Shown: positions 26,851 to 36,464, numbered from the stretch's first letter. The stretch: DNA of 64,000 nucleotides from Cupriavidus oxalaticus (GCF_004768545.1 NZ_CP038634.1:1550001-1614000); one strand, 5' to 3'. Notes: generated by a model from the letters alone, not told the origin. A program made the numbers and translations.

Positions 26851-28029
26851 ATGCATGACCTGACCTTTGTTCACGCTGACGCCGCCCATGTCGAGTGGCA
26901 GGTCGCACTGGCTGACTGCCAGAGGCAGCTGGACACGCAGGACCTGCTGCGCCAGGCGCGGCTGGATCATGCGCCGCCGCTGACGCTCGGCTGGTGCTAC
27001 CTGAGCGATTACTACGCGCTCGCCGCCGAGGCGATCCTTGCCGCGTTGCAGCAGAACTGGCCCGGGGTGTCGTGGGTCGGCACGGTTGGCCTCGGCGTGT
27101 CGGCGAGCGGCGTGGAGTACTTCGACCAGCCGGCGATGGTGCTGCTGGCAGCGCCGCTTCCGCGCCAGGCCTTCCAGCTGTTCTCGGGGCGCCAGCCCTT
27201 GCCGGCCGCGTCGTCGGGCTTCGTTCCCCATACCGCGCTGGTGCATGCCGAAGGCAGCACACCCGACGTGCAGGAGCTGCTGCACGAGCTGAGCGTGCGT
27301 ACCGCCACCGGCTACCTGTTCGGCGGACTGAGCTCGGCACGCAACCGTACGCTGCATATTGCCGACGGCGTGTATTCCGGTGGCCTGTCCGGCGTGCTGT
27401 TTGGCCCGGAAGTCGAACTCGTCTCCCGCGTCACGCAGGGCTGCCAGCCGATCGGCCCGGCACGCGCGGTCACGCGCAGCGAACACAACCTTCTGTTTGC
27501 GCTGGACGGCAAGCCCGCGCTGGATTGCGTGCTGCAGGACCTGGGCGTCGAGCGCGACGCACCCGTGGAAGCGATGGCGGCAGCGTTGTCGGGAACGCTT
27601 GCGGGCCTGAACGCTGCCACCGACGATGCGCCGGTGCAGCCGGGCCGGTTCGGCGCGGATACGCTGGTGCGCCACCTGATCGGCCTGGATGTGCAGCATC
27701 GCGTGCTCGCGCTTGCCGACCAGGTCGCGCCCGGCATGCGGCTGGCATTCTGCATGCGCAACGCCGCCGCGGCGCGCGCGGACCTGGAACGCATCGCCAC
27801 GGAAATCCGCACGGATATCGAACACGGCGGCGGCCACGCGCGTGGCGCGCTCTATATCAGCTGCTCGGGCCGGGGCGGGCCGCATTTCGGCGCGCCGCAT
27901 GCCGAACTGCAAACCGTGCGCGCTGCGCTGGGCGACCTGCCGCTGGCCGGCTTCTTCGCCGGCGGCGAGATCGCGAGGGATCACCTCTATGGCTATACGG
28001 GGGTGCTGACGGTCTTCACCAGCCATTGA
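26851..28029 (+). CDS. FIST domain protein
   Basis: A 392-residue protein with FIST_N and FIST_C regions, a small-molecule sensory fold found next to signalling domains or as single proteins. Typical segments are TLGWCYLSDYYA, VGTVGLGVSASGVEYFDQPAM, ATGYLFGGLSSARN and, near the end, GALYISCSGRGGPHFG and GFFAGGEIARDHLYGYTGVLTVF. The start is ATG 26851, seven bases after GGAGG; an ATG 30 bases upstream is weaker. There is no attached output domain, so it is a stand-alone FIST protein. It is convergent with the squalene-synthase-like gene. Confidence 0.85.
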   Translation: MHDLTFVHADAAHVEWQVALADCQRQLDTQDLLRQARLDHAPPLTLGWCYLSDYYALAAEAILAALQQNWPGVSWVGTVGLGVSASGVEYFDQPAMVLLAAPLPRQAFQLFSGRQPLPAASSGFVPHTALVHAEGSTPDVQELLHELSVRTATGYLFGGLSSARNRTLHIADGVYSGGLSGVLFGPEVELVSRVTQGCQPIGPARAVTRSEHNLLFALDGKPALDCVLQDLGVERDAPVEAMAAALSGTLAGLNAATDDAPVQPGRFGADTLVRHLIGLDVQHRVLALADQVAPGMRLAFCMRNAAAARADLERIATEIRTDIEHGGGHARGALYISCSGRGGPHFGAPHAELQTVRAALGDLPLAGFFAGGEIARDHLYGYTGVLTVFTSH

Positions 28030-28047
28030 ACGGACCTGGCGCCCGAG

Positions 28048-29097
28048 TCAGCGGATGACGTTTTCGATGCTGCGCTTTTGGCGCGCAAACCAGCTGCTCA
28101 GCAAGCCGTTCGACCAGATCATCGGAAGCGAAGCCGCAACCATGCGGTAGACCTCGCGGCGCGGCATCTTCGAGGCGCGGGCCGGGTCCAGCCAGTACTC
28201 ATTGCGCACCAGCAGCAGCAGGGTCTCCATGCCGATCAGGATCGGCCACAGGCAGGCCAGCCGCAGCCGGACGAAACGCTTAGGGATAGCCAGCGTGTAT
28301 GCCATGGCCTCATGAAAATGTGCCAGCGTCATGCCGGCGAGCGAACGCATCAGGGCACGCGCGCGTTGCGAGGCGTCAGGCAGCAGCAAGTCCTGGGGGC
28401 CCAGCCCGTGCTGAACCAGTAGCGACGCCGGCAGGTAACACCGGCCGATGCGCAGGTCCTTGCCGCAGTCGCGCAACACATTGGTCATCTGCAAGGCTTT
28501 GCCGAAGCGGACCCCACTGCGCAGCATGGCGCCGAGGTCGCCATTGATCGCACCCGGCACATGCGCCGCGGTCATGCGGGTCCAGAATTCGCCAACGCAA
28601 CCGGCGACCATGTAGGTGTAGTGGTCCAACGCCGCCAGGTCAGGCAGCGCCACGACACGGCCGGCGCGCTCGTCGGGGAACGTGCGCAGGTCGAACTCCA
28701 TGCCTTCGCTGAGGATGGAAACGATCTGCCTCACCGCTTGCCGGTCAGCCGGTTCCAGCTGCGTCAGCACCGCCAGCGCGGGATCGAGCGACTCCAGCAG
28801 GATCCGCTCATCCGAATGCTCCTGGTGGCGAGCCATTTCCGTCGCGATGCTGAGCGCCGGCGCTGCGCCATCCGGGTTGCCGTTGACCTGGTCACGCAAG
28901 GACAGCAGCAACGCCAGCCGCCTTTCCGGCGCAACCAGCGTCGTATCCGCAATCGTGTCCGCAGCGCGCGCCAGCAGGTAGGCCAGGCCGACCGGATCGC
29001 GCATCCGGGCAGGGAGCACGCCCAGCGTGAGGTAGAACGAACGCGAAACGCCTTTGAGCAGCGGACCGAGGAGGAATTCCCGGCTGGGTTCGCGCAT
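28048..29097 (-). CDS. Squalene/phytoene synthase family protein
   Basis: A 349-residue trans-isoprenyl head-to-head synthase-like protein. The first Asp-rich motif is in LLARAADTIADT, the second in QMTNVLRDCGKDL, and SRSFYLTLGVLPARMRDPVG is the typical N-terminus. The C-terminus has a hydrophobic stretch (LACLWPILIGMETLLLLV) that could anchor it to the membrane. Both Asp-rich motifs are intact, so it is probably catalytic, making squalene, hydroxysqualene or phytoene from farnesyl or geranylgeranyl diphosphate. HpnC/HpnD hopanoid genes usually come as a pair with shc, and none are adjacent. The product is therefore open. Confidence 0.85.
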   Translation of the reverse strand: MREPSREFLLGPLLKGVSRSFYLTLGVLPARMRDPVGLAYLLARAADTIADTTLVAPERRLALLLSLRDQVNGNPDGAAPALSIATEMARHQEHSDERILLESLDPALAVLTQLEPADRQAVRQIVSILSEGMEFDLRTFPDERAGRVVALPDLAALDHYTYMVAGCVGEFWTRMTAAHVPGAINGDLGAMLRSGVRFGKALQMTNVLRDCGKDLRIGRCYLPASLLVQHGLGPQDLLLPDASQRARALMRSLAGMTLAHFHEAMAYTLAIPKRFVRLRLACLWPILIGMETLLLLVRNEYWLDPARASKMPRREVYRMVAASLPMIWSNGLLSSWFARQKRSIENVIR

Positions 29098-29220
29098 GGG
29101 TGGTGTCCTGTTCCCAGAGAGGTTTGCGGAATGGCATGGCCCGCCCGGCCGTCAGGCCGGGCCCGGGCGCATTGTACCTTTGGCGCGAAAAGCGGATCCC
29201 GGGATCCGCAGGCCCCGTGG

Positions 29221-29880
29221 TCAGGGCGAGGCCTTGCCCAGATAACGCTCGAACCACTGCGCTGCCAGGCGGGCGACGGATTCCAGTGCGCCGGGCTCTT
29301 CGAACAAGTGAGAGGCGCCGGGCACGATTACCAGCTTCTTCTGGCACTTGAGCTGGGCAAAGGCGAACTCATTCCGTTCAATGACGCTCACATCGAGTCC
29401 GCCGATGATCAGCATGGTCGGCGTGGACAGGCTCGCAAGGGCGTCGGCGCCCGCCAGGTCGACCCTGCCGCCTCGTGAAACGATGGCGTGTATCGGGATC
29501 GGCGACTGGCTCGCGGCACGGATCGACGCGGCGGCACCTATGCTGGCGCCGAAGTAGCCCAACCGCGGTGGCACGCCTTGCTGCCGCGCCACCCAGTCGG
29601 TCGCCTGTGCCAGCCGCTTGGCCAGCAGCCCGACGTCGAAGCGGATCGCCTGCACCTGGTCCTCCTCCGGCATGAGCAGGTCCATCAACAGCGTTCCCAT
29701 GCCGCAGCGGTTGAGTTCGGCGGCCACGTACCGATTGCGCGGACTATGCCGCGAACTGCCGGTGCCGTGCGCAAACAATACCAGGGCGCCTGCGCCTGGC
29801 GGCAAGGCCAGCATGCCTTGCAACGCCACGCCATCCGCGGGGATCACAACCTCGCTGGCATCTGCACTGCTGCTACGCAT
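29221..29880 (-). CDS. Alpha/beta hydrolase (dienelactone-hydrolase-like)
   Basis: A 219-residue hydrolase. The oxyanion segment LVLFAHGTGSSRHSPRNRYVA, the nucleophile elbow GYFGASIGAAASIRAA (G-A-S-I-G), Asp in IIGGLDVSV and the His of PGASHLFEEPGA give a Ser-Asp-His set. This form often appears fused or adjacent to phosphoribosyltransferase genes in other bacteria; here it is alone. The start ATG 29880 has GGAGG at seven bases; a longer open frame upstream is not conserved-looking. Confidence 0.85.
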   Translation of the reverse strand: MRSSSADASEVVIPADGVALQGMLALPPGAGALVLFAHGTGSSRHSPRNRYVAAELNRCGMGTLLMDLLMPEEDQVQAIRFDVGLLAKRLAQATDWVARQQGVPPRLGYFGASIGAAASIRAASQSPIPIHAIVSRGGRVDLAGADALASLSTPTMLIIGGLDVSVIERNEFAFAQLKCQKKLVIVPGASHLFEEPGALESVARLAAQWFERYLGKASP

Positions 29881-30047
29881 GGCCGCCCTCCGGAAGATGG
29901 TGCTTCGACGCTGCCCGCGTTGCAATCGGCCCCATCGCAGTCCACTATAGGGCGAGCGTGGCGGCGAGGCCAGCCTTCGTCTGCTGGTCCGCGGACGCCC
30001 GCAATCGAACAACAGTCGACCAACATCCCGATGCATCAGGAGGGGCC

Positions 30048-30536
30048 ATGAAGACCCTGTTTCTCGTCCGCCACGCCAAGTCAAGTCGCGATGACCCGTC
30101 CTTGCCCGACCGCGAGCGTCCGCTTGACGATCGCGGCCTGCGCGACGCCCCGGAGATGGGCAAGCGCCTGGCCGAGCGCAAGGTCAAGCCAGACCTGCTC
30201 GTGTCGAGTCCGGCCGTGCGCGCGCTGACCACGGCGCACCTGATCGCCGACGAACTCGGCATTGCCCGCAAGGACATCGAGATCGAAGACCGGCTGTACG
30301 CCAGTAGCGCGGATGACCTGCTCGCTGTCGTCCGTGCGCTCGACAAGAAGCTTGGCAGCGTGATGTTGTTCGGTCACAACCCCGAGTTCACTGACTTCGC
30401 GCAGCGCTTGTCGGACGAGATCAGCGACATGCCGACCTGCGCCGTCGCCAAATTCCGTTTCGACACCAAGGCATGGACGGATGTCGGGGAAATCACCCCG
30501 TCGAAAGTCTCGCTGGATTCGCCCAGGAAGTCGTAG
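30048..30536 (+). CDS. Histidine phosphatase, SixA-like
   Basis: A 162-residue member of the histidine phosphatase superfamily. The N-terminal catalytic motif VRHAKS (RHG type), ERPLDDRG, the phosphate-binding Arg in SSPAVRALTTA and the second His in LFGHNPEFTDFA match SixA, which removes phosphate from His residues of phosphorelay proteins. AGGAGGGGCC precedes ATG 30048. It is divergent from the alpha/beta hydrolase gene by about 170 bases. The partner here is not known. Confidence 0.88.
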   Translation: MKTLFLVRHAKSSRDDPSLPDRERPLDDRGLRDAPEMGKRLAERKVKPDLLVSSPAVRALTTAHLIADELGIARKDIEIEDRLYASSADDLLAVVRALDKKLGSVMLFGHNPEFTDFAQRLSDEISDMPTCAVAKFRFDTKAWTDVGEITPSKVSLDSPRKS

Positions 30537-30658
30537 TCGAATGTCGGGCGTGGGCTTTGCAGCGATATCTCCGGCTTGACCATCCGGGATGAAGCGATAA
30601 GAATTTGTGATCGCAGGCGCAAGCCGGCCTTCACGCTTTTCTGCCCCTCGTCCCACCC

Positions 30659-31585
30659 ATGATCCCACCCGTCAGCACACTCCACGGCCGCCTCAAGATG
30701 CAGCACCTGCGCCTGCTGCTGGCGGTGGAGGAACGCGGCTCGCTGCGGCAGGCCGCCGAAGCGCTGACGCTGACCCAGCCCGCGGTCAGCAAGATGCTGC
30801 AGGATATGGAAGACCTGCTGGCCGTGCCGTTGTTCGAGCGCCATGCGCGCGGGCTGCGTGCGACGCGCTTCGGGATGGCGGCCACGCGCTACGCCCGGCT
30901 GGTGTTTGCCGACATGGATGGCTTGCGCGACGAGCTGGTGGCGCTGGAGTCGGGCAAGATCGGGCGCGTGCGGGTCGGCGCGGTGATGGCGCCGACGCCG
31001 GGCCTGCTGGCCGAGGTGATCCGCCGGCTGAATCGCGATCATCCGCGGCTGGAGGTGGCGGTGCAGGTGGAGACCAGCGACCTGCTGGTGCCGCTGCTGG
31101 AGCGCGACCAGCTCGATATCGTGCTGGGCCGCGTGCCCGATGGCTGGGACAGCAGCGGCCTCGAGTTCGAGCAGCTTGGCGACGAGGGGCTGGCGATCGT
31201 GGTCGGGCCGCAACATCCGCTGGCGCGGCGGCGCAAGCTGTCGTTCGCGGAACTGACCAGCTACCCGTGGATCATGCAGCCACGGCCGAGCCCGATGCGC
31301 GCGCTGATCGACCGCTCGTTCGAGGATGCCGGCGTGCCGGCGCCGCCGTCGACCATCGAGACCGCCGCGGTGCTGATGACCACGTCGCTGCTGGCCGACA
31401 GCGAGCTGATCGCGGTGCTGCCGGAGTCGGTGGCGGCTTACTACGGCCGCCTGGGCGCGCTGGCGGTGCTGCCATTGCCGCTGCCGCGGAAACTGGGGCC
31501 GTACGGCATCGTCACGCGGCGCGGGCGCCCGCCGACCGCATCGATGAGCCTGCTGATCGATACGCTGCGGGCGCTGTCGCGCTAG
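30659..31585 (+). CDS. LysR-family regulator, GbpR-like (first of three)
   Basis: A 308-residue LysR protein of the subgroup beginning [29 protein letters not shown], with [28 protein letters not shown] as recognition helix region. This subgroup (GbpR-like) controls sugar and sugar-acid genes. Its stop overlaps the stop of the aldehyde dehydrogenase on the other strand by four bases, so transcripts collide at the 3' ends. It is one of three closely similar regulators in the sugar-acid island, with those at 34395 and 39420. Confidence 0.88.
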   Translation: MIPPVSTLHGRLKMQHLRLLLAVEERGSLRQAAEALTLTQPAVSKMLQDMEDLLAVPLFERHARGLRATRFGMAATRYARLVFADMDGLRDELVALESGKIGRVRVGAVMAPTPGLLAEVIRRLNRDHPRLEVAVQVETSDLLVPLLERDQLDIVLGRVPDGWDSSGLEFEQLGDEGLAIVVGPQHPLARRRKLSFAELTSYPWIMQPRPSPMRALIDRSFEDAGVPAPPSTIETAAVLMTTSLLADSELIAVLPESVAAYYGRLGALAVLPLPLPRKLGPYGIVTRRGRPPTASMSLLIDTLRALSR

Positions 31586-33156
31586 CGCTGCGGCTTGCCG
31601 TCGAGGCGCCAGAGATGGCGCTGTTCGCTGTCGGGGCGCAGCGACGCGGGCAGCAGGTCCGCCGGCATGTCCTGGTAGCTGACCGGCCGCACGAAGCGCG
31701 CGATCGCCAGGCTGCCGACCGAGGTCGAGCGGCCATCCGACGTAGCCGGCCAGGGGCCGCCGTGGACCATGGCATGTCCGACTTCAACGCCGGTGCCGAA
31801 GCCGTTGACCAGGATGCGGCCCGCCAGGCGCTCCAGCGCGGGCAGCAGCGTGCGCGCCGCGTCGTGGTCCGCGGGGTCGATATGCAGCGCCGCGGTAAGC
31901 TGGCCCTCCAGCGATTCGACCACGCGCCGCATTTCCGCGGCGTCGCGGCAGCGCACCACCAGTGACGACGCGCCGAAGACTTCATGGCGCAGCGTCTCGT
32001 CGGCCAGGAAGGCCTCGGCGCTGGTGCTGAACAGTGCCGCCTGACCTTGCAGCGCATTGCCTGCCTTGCCGCGCGCCACCAGCTGTACCTGCGGATGCTG
32101 CGCGAGCGTGCCCACGCCGTTGCAGAAGGCGCGCAGGATGCCGGCGGTCAGCATGTTCTGTGCGCCGATGTCCGCCAGGCTCGCCGCCGCCGCTTCCAGG
32201 AACTGGTCCAGGCCCTCGCTTTCCACCGCCAGCACCAGTCCGGGGTTGGTGCAGAACTGTCCGGCGCCCAGCGTCAGCGAGCTGGCGAACGCCGTGCCGA
32301 TGGCTTGCGCGCGGTTGGCCAGCGCGTGTGGGAACAGCAGCACCGGATTGATGCTGCTCATCTCCGCATAGACGGGAATCGGCTCCTGGCGCGCCGCGGC
32401 GATCGCCATCAGCGCCTGGCCGCCGGCGCGCGAGCCGGTGAAGCCGACTGCCTTGATGCGGCGGTCCGCCACCAACCCCTGGCCGATTTCCAATCCGGTA
32501 TCGAAGAGCAAGGAGAAGGTGCCTTCGGGCAGGTCCAGTTCCGCCACCGCTTTCTGGATGGCGCGGCCGACCAGTTCGGAGGTGCCGGGGTGCGCAGGAT
32601 GCGCCTTGACGATGACGGGGCAGCCGGCGGCCAGTGCGGATGCGGTATCGCCGCCCGCCACCGAGAACGCCAGCGGGAAGTTGCTGGCGCCGAACACCGC
32701 GACCGGGCCCAGCGGGATATGGCGCAGGCGCAGGTCGGGGCGCGGCAGCGGCTGGCGCTCGGGCTGGGCCGGGTCGACGCGCAGCTCAAGGAAATCGCCC
32801 TGGCGCAGCATGCCGGCGAACAGCCGCAGCTGGCCCACGGTGCGTCCGCGCTCGCCTTCGATGCGGGCGCGCGGCAGGCCCGATTCGCTGACGCAGCGCT
32901 CGATCAGCGCATCGCCCAGCGCCAGGATGTTGCCGGCGATGGCTTCGAGGAAGTCGGCGCGCCGCGCGGGCGCGGTCTCGCGATAGGTGTCGAAGGCCTG
33001 CCAGGCGAGGGCGCAGGTCTGGTCGAGTTGTGCCAGCGTGGCGCCACCAAAGGCGGGTTCGAGCGTTGCGCCGGTGGTTGCGTCGATGGCGTGGAGGGTG
33101 CCGTGGGTGCCAGGTACGGATTGACGGCCGACCAGGAGTTCGCCGGTGAGGGTCAT
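31582..33156 (-). CDS. Alpha-ketoglutaric semialdehyde dehydrogenase (2,5-dioxovalerate dehydrogenase)
   Basis: A 524-residue NAD(P)-dependent aldehyde dehydrogenase of the KGSADH type that ends the non-phosphorylative pentose and hexaric acid pathways by making 2-oxoglutarate. Visible are the cofactor region [40 protein letters not shown], the general-base Glu in [10 protein letters not shown] and the nucleophile Cys in [12 protein letters not shown]. The sequence resembles the longer type III class (about 525 residues). It lies downstream of, and on the same strand as, the DHDPS-family dehydratase that would supply its substrate, with 166 bases including a palindrome between them. Confidence 0.9.
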   Translation of the reverse strand: MTLTGELLVGRQSVPGTHGTLHAIDATTGATLEPAFGGATLAQLDQTCALAWQAFDTYRETAPARRADFLEAIAGNILALGDALIERCVSESGLPRARIEGERGRTVGQLRLFAGMLRQGDFLELRVDPAQPERQPLPRPDLRLRHIPLGPVAVFGASNFPLAFSVAGGDTASALAAGCPVIVKAHPAHPGTSELVGRAIQKAVAELDLPEGTFSLLFDTGLEIGQGLVADRRIKAVGFTGSRAGGQALMAIAAARQEPIPVYAEMSSINPVLLFPHALANRAQAIGTAFASSLTLGAGQFCTNPGLVLAVESEGLDQFLEAAAASLADIGAQNMLTAGILRAFCNGVGTLAQHPQVQLVARGKAGNALQGQAALFSTSAEAFLADETLRHEVFGASSLVVRCRDAAEMRRVVESLEGQLTAALHIDPADHDAARTLLPALERLAGRILVNGFGTGVEVGHAMVHGGPWPATSDGRSTSVGSLAIARFVRPVSYQDMPADLLPASLRPDSEQRHLWRLDGKPQR

Positions 33157-33243
33157 GGTTGGTCCTTTGAAAGGGTGTTGTGGCTAGCGATGGAGTATGC
33201 GCAGTGGCATTGGTTACCCGCCGCGACTTCGTGGAGGCTCTTG

Positions 33244-33294
33244 CCCTCTCCCCCGGCCCTCTCCCACTACGCGGGAGAGGGCCGGGGGAGAGGG
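33244..33294. repeat. Perfect 22-bp-stem GC-rich palindrome
   Basis: Two 22-base arms (33244-33265 and 33273-33294) are exact reverse complements around the 7-base loop ACTACGC. The arms consist of CCCTCTCCC-type blocks. It lies between the dehydratase and the dehydrogenase genes on the minus strand. The core matches the smaller palindrome at 19795-19823, indicating a dispersed repeat. It may work as an RNA hairpin that tunes expression of the downstream gene. Confidence 0.85.
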
Positions 33295-33322
33295 CCGGCG
33301 CTACAAGATGCGTGGCGCTTCC

Positions 33323-34252
33323 TTACCGCCCCCAGCGCAGCACCAGCGGATCCAGCCGCCGCGCAATCTTCAGCAGCCCCTCGCGCGTGGCCGGATGCAT
33401 CGGCTGCAGCGGATGCCTTACCGCATCCGAGGCAATCACCCCGCCTTCCTTCATCAGTACCTTGCTGGTTGCCAGCCAGCCCTGCCGGTTCTCGTAGTTG
33501 ATCAGCGGCAGCCACTGCTGGTAGCGCTGCGCCGCCAGCTCGGCGTCGCCGGCCTGCCATGCATCCAGGACCTGGCGGATGCCGTCCGGGAAGCCCGCGC
33601 CGGTCATCGCGCCGGTGGCGCCGGCTTCCAGGTCGGCCATCAGCGTGATGGCCTCCTCGCCGTCCCACGGGCCAACGATGGCGTCGCCGCCCAGCTCGAT
33701 GAGTTCGCGCAGCTTGGCCGCGGCCTGCGGCACTTCGATCTTGAAGTACGAGACATTGGCCAGCTCGCGCGCCATGCGGGCGAGGAAGGGCGCGGACAGC
33801 GTGGTGCCGCTGACCGGCGCGTCCTGGATCATGATGGGGATGTCGATGGCATCGGAGACGGTGGCGAAGAAGTCGTAGATGCCGCGCTCGGGCACGCGGA
33901 TGGTGGCGCCGTGGTAGGGAGGCATCACCATCACCATGGCGGCGCCGGCGTCCTGCGCGGCGCGGCTGCGCTCGGCGCAGATGCGCGAGCTGAAATGCGT
34001 GGTGGTGACGATCACCGGCACGCGGCCGTCCACGTGCTCGAGCACGGTCTTCATCAGCACGCTGCGTTCGTCGTCGGTCAGCACGAACTGCTCGGAGAAG
34101 TTGGCCAGGATGCAGATGCCGTGCGAGCCGGCGTCGATCATGAAGTCGATGCAGCGGCGCTGGCCGTCGAGGTCGAGGCCGCCTTGCTCGTCGAAAATGG
34201 TTGGCGCTACCGGGAATACGCCGCGGTAGACGGGCGGCTGGGATCGGGTCAT
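33323..34252 (-). CDS. DHDPS/NAL-family dehydratase, probable 2-keto-3-deoxy-pentonate dehydratase
   Basis: A 309-residue TIM-barrel protein of the dihydrodipicolinate synthase/N-acetylneuraminate lyase family. The Schiff-base lysine lies in NVSYFKIEVPQAA, and the N-terminal YRGVFPVAPTIFDEQGGLD and CILANFSEQFVLTDDER segments match 2-keto-3-deoxy-L-arabinonate dehydratases, which yield alpha-ketoglutaric semialdehyde. The usual family tyrosine at the GxxxY position is not obvious. AAGGAGGAGACC precedes ATG 34252. It is in line with the KGSADH gene and divergent from a GbpR-like regulator. A 5-dehydro-4-deoxyglucarate dehydratase is the main alternative; both give the same product. Confidence 0.85.
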   Translation of the reverse strand: MTRSQPPVYRGVFPVAPTIFDEQGGLDLDGQRRCIDFMIDAGSHGICILANFSEQFVLTDDERSVLMKTVLEHVDGRVPVIVTTTHFSSRICAERSRAAQDAGAAMVMVMPPYHGATIRVPERGIYDFFATVSDAIDIPIMIQDAPVSGTTLSAPFLARMARELANVSYFKIEVPQAAAKLRELIELGGDAIVGPWDGEEAITLMADLEAGATGAMTGAGFPDGIRQVLDAWQAGDAELAAQRYQQWLPLINYENRQGWLATSKVLMKEGGVIASDAVRHPLQPMHPATREGLLKIARRLDPLVLRWGR

Positions 34253-34314
34253 GGTCTCCTCCTTGCGGCTGGCACGCGGCCGGCGCGGGTTCTGGGCAGT
34301 CAATCGGGTCGGGC

Positions 34315-34347
34315 CAATATACGAGCGGGGGGAGGGCCTGTATATTG
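34315..34347. promoter_or_regulatory. Inverted repeat in the divergent regulator/dehydratase promoter
   Basis: CAATATAC (34315-34322) and GTATATTG (34340-34347) are perfect inverted repeats separated by 17 bases, in the 142-base gap between the dehydratase gene and the LysR gene at 34395. The AT-rich arms stand out from the GC-rich surroundings. A LysR tetramer site is the likely reading, with the adjacent regulator as candidate binder. Confidence 0.6.
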
Positions 34348-34394
34348 AATCATTTCCATCTTGTGATCGCTTTTGCGACTCACACGGTCCCGAT

Positions 34395-35342
34395 ATGAAA
34401 TCCACCCTGGACACCCTCACCGGCCGACTGCGCATGAAGCAACTGCAACTGCTGATCGCGCTGGACGAGCACCAGTCACTGCACCAGGCCGCGGGCGCGA
34501 TGGCGATGACGCAGTCGGCCGCCAGCAAGTCTTTGCAGGAACTGGAAGGCATGCTGGAAGCGCCACTGTTCGAGCGCTCCAAACGCGGCATGCGCCCCAA
34601 CGCCTTCGGCCATTGCGTGATCCGCCATGCACGGCAGCTGGTGGCGGACCTGGGGGCGATGTGCGAGGAAGTGGCCGGCATCCGCGCTGGCAGTGGCGGG
34701 CGCGTCGCCGTCGGCGTGATCATGGGCGCCGTGCCCGAGGTGCTGGTGCCGGCGCTTGAACAACTGCGGCAGGCGCATCCCGACCTGGCGCTCGAGATCA
34801 TCGAGGACACCAGCCTGCGCCTGCTCGGCCAGCTCGACGACGGCCACCTCGACCTCGTGCTCGGCCGCTCGCTGGTCAGCGACGAACCCGGCAAGTACCA
34901 CTATCACCCGCTCGGCGACGAGCAGGTGTCCGTGGTGGTCGGTCACGTTCACCCCGCATCCAGGGTGCAGGCGATGGACTTTGCCGACCTTGAGGGTTAT
35001 CGCTGGATCACTTACGCGGGGCACATGCCGATGCATGCCCTGCTGCAGCGCGAACTGGACCATGCCGGCGTCAGCTTCCCCGCCAACGCCATTTCGACGT
35101 CGTCGGCGCTGATCACCGTGGCCATGCTCCAGCGCGATCCCGGGCTGGTGTCGCTGCTGCCGACCAGCGTGGCGGAGCTGTTCGTGCGCCAGAAGATGCT
35201 GCGCATACTGCCAGTGCACCTGCAGTCGCGCCAGCAGACCTTCGGCATCGTCACGCGGCGCGGCGGCGCCTTGTCGGCTTCCGCACGGCAACTGGTGGCG
35301 ATCCTGAAAGCGCAGGCGGGGAAGCCAGCGGCCGAGGTATAA
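34395..35342 (+). CDS. LysR-family regulator, GbpR-like (second of three)
   Basis: A 315-residue LysR protein: LTGRLRMKQLQLLIALDEHQSLHQAAGAM and TQSAASKSLQELEGMLEAPLFERSKRGM, then the effector domain from about residue 95 (GGRVAVGVIMGAVPEVLVPAL). It is divergent from the dehydratase/KGSADH pair and probably controls it through the inverted repeat at 34315-34347. The start at ATG 34395 is the only one giving the family N-terminus; the open frame extends 48 codons upstream. Confidence 0.88.
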   Translation: MKSTLDTLTGRLRMKQLQLLIALDEHQSLHQAAGAMAMTQSAASKSLQELEGMLEAPLFERSKRGMRPNAFGHCVIRHARQLVADLGAMCEEVAGIRAGSGGRVAVGVIMGAVPEVLVPALEQLRQAHPDLALEIIEDTSLRLLGQLDDGHLDLVLGRSLVSDEPGKYHYHPLGDEQVSVVVGHVHPASRVQAMDFADLEGYRWITYAGHMPMHALLQRELDHAGVSFPANAISTSSALITVAMLQRDPGLVSLLPTSVAELFVRQKMLRILPVHLQSRQQTFGIVTRRGGALSASARQLVAILKAQAGKPAAEV

Positions 35343-35449
35343 CGCCAGGTGATCGCCAGTTCAAAAAACGTCAGTAGTAGCGAATCGCTGATACCCATAT
35401 AGTCTGCTCATCCGCGCCACCAGAGCCGGACAGCACAACGGAGACAGCG

Positions 35450-36442
35450 ATGAAGACACGGAATGTTGGCAAGTGCGCCGGCAAACTCGCCGGCGCACTT
35501 GCCGGCCTGGCCACGGTGGCCGTTGCAGCGACGACCAGCGCCTGGGCGCAGGACACACGGCCGGTGCGCCTGATGGTGGGCGCCGCGCCCGGCGGCGGCA
35601 CCGACGTGATGGCGCGTATCGTCTCCGACAAGCTGGCCGCACAGCTGAAGCAGCCCGTCGTGGTCGACAACCGCCCCGGCGCGTCCAACACCATCGCCGC
35701 GGACATCACCGCCAAGGCCGCGCCGGACGGCAACACGCTGCTGATGGGCGTGGTCACCTCGCAGGCGATCGCGCCGCACCTGCTCAAGCTGCAGTTCGAC
35801 CCGCTCAAGGACCTGGCGCCGGTGGCGCTGGTGTCGTCGGTGCCCAACGTGCTGGTGGTCAACAACCAGGTCACGGCGCGCGACGTCAAGGCGCTGGTGG
35901 CGCAGATCCAGGCGAGCCCGGACAAGTTCCGCTTCAGCTCGTCGGGCGTCGGCAGCACCCAGCACCTGGCCGGCGCCGCGTTTGCGCGCCAGATCCAGGG
36001 CAAGCTGCTGCACGTGCCTTACAAGAGCAGCAGCAGCGCGCTGGTGGACCTGATGGGCGGCCAGGTGGACATGAGCTTCGAGACCATGCCGTCGGTGATC
36101 AACCATATCAAGGCCGGCAAGCTGCGCGCGCTGGCGGTGACCGTGGACAAGCGCTCGGCGCTGCTGCCCAATGTGCCGACGCTGGCCGAGGCCGGCGTGC
36201 CGGGCATCCAGATGAACGCCTGGTACGGCGTCTATGCGCCGGCCGGCACGCCTCCCGCCACGCTGCAGAAGCTCGGCACGGCGCTGACCACGGTGATCAA
36301 GGACCCGGATACCGTGCGCCGCCTGAGCGAGGTCGGCGCCGTGCCCGGCACGCTGACGGCCGCGCAGTTCGATACCTTCTCGCGCGCCGAGTACGCGCGC
36401 TATGGCAAGCTGATCGCCGAGCTTGGCGTCAAGCTCGACTGA
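35450..36442 (+). CDS. Bug-type periplasmic receptor of the sugar-acid island
   Basis: A 330-residue periplasmic receptor with a signal peptide (leader to about AWAQDT) and Bug motifs RPVRLMVGAAPGGGTDVMARIV, DNRPGASNTIAADITA, SSSGVGSTQHLAGAAF and VPYKSSSSALVDLMGG. It begins a likely operon with the PdxA-like gene (22 bases after its stop) and the enolase-superfamily dehydratase, so it probably binds the sugar acid degraded by them. ACGGAGACAGCG precedes the ATG. No membrane partner is nearby. A short palindrome AGCGA-A-TCGCT lies upstream near 35380. Confidence 0.9.
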   Translation: MKTRNVGKCAGKLAGALAGLATVAVAATTSAWAQDTRPVRLMVGAAPGGGTDVMARIVSDKLAAQLKQPVVVDNRPGASNTIAADITAKAAPDGNTLLMGVVTSQAIAPHLLKLQFDPLKDLAPVALVSSVPNVLVVNNQVTARDVKALVAQIQASPDKFRFSSSGVGSTQHLAGAAFARQIQGKLLHVPYKSSSSALVDLMGGQVDMSFETMPSVINHIKAGKLRALAVTVDKRSALLPNVPTLAEAGVPGIQMNAWYGVYAPAGTPPATLQKLGTALTTVIKDPDTVRRLSEVGAVPGTLTAAQFDTFSRAEYARYGKLIAELGVKLD

Positions 36443-36464
36443 GCCTGTATTTCAAGAGAATTTC

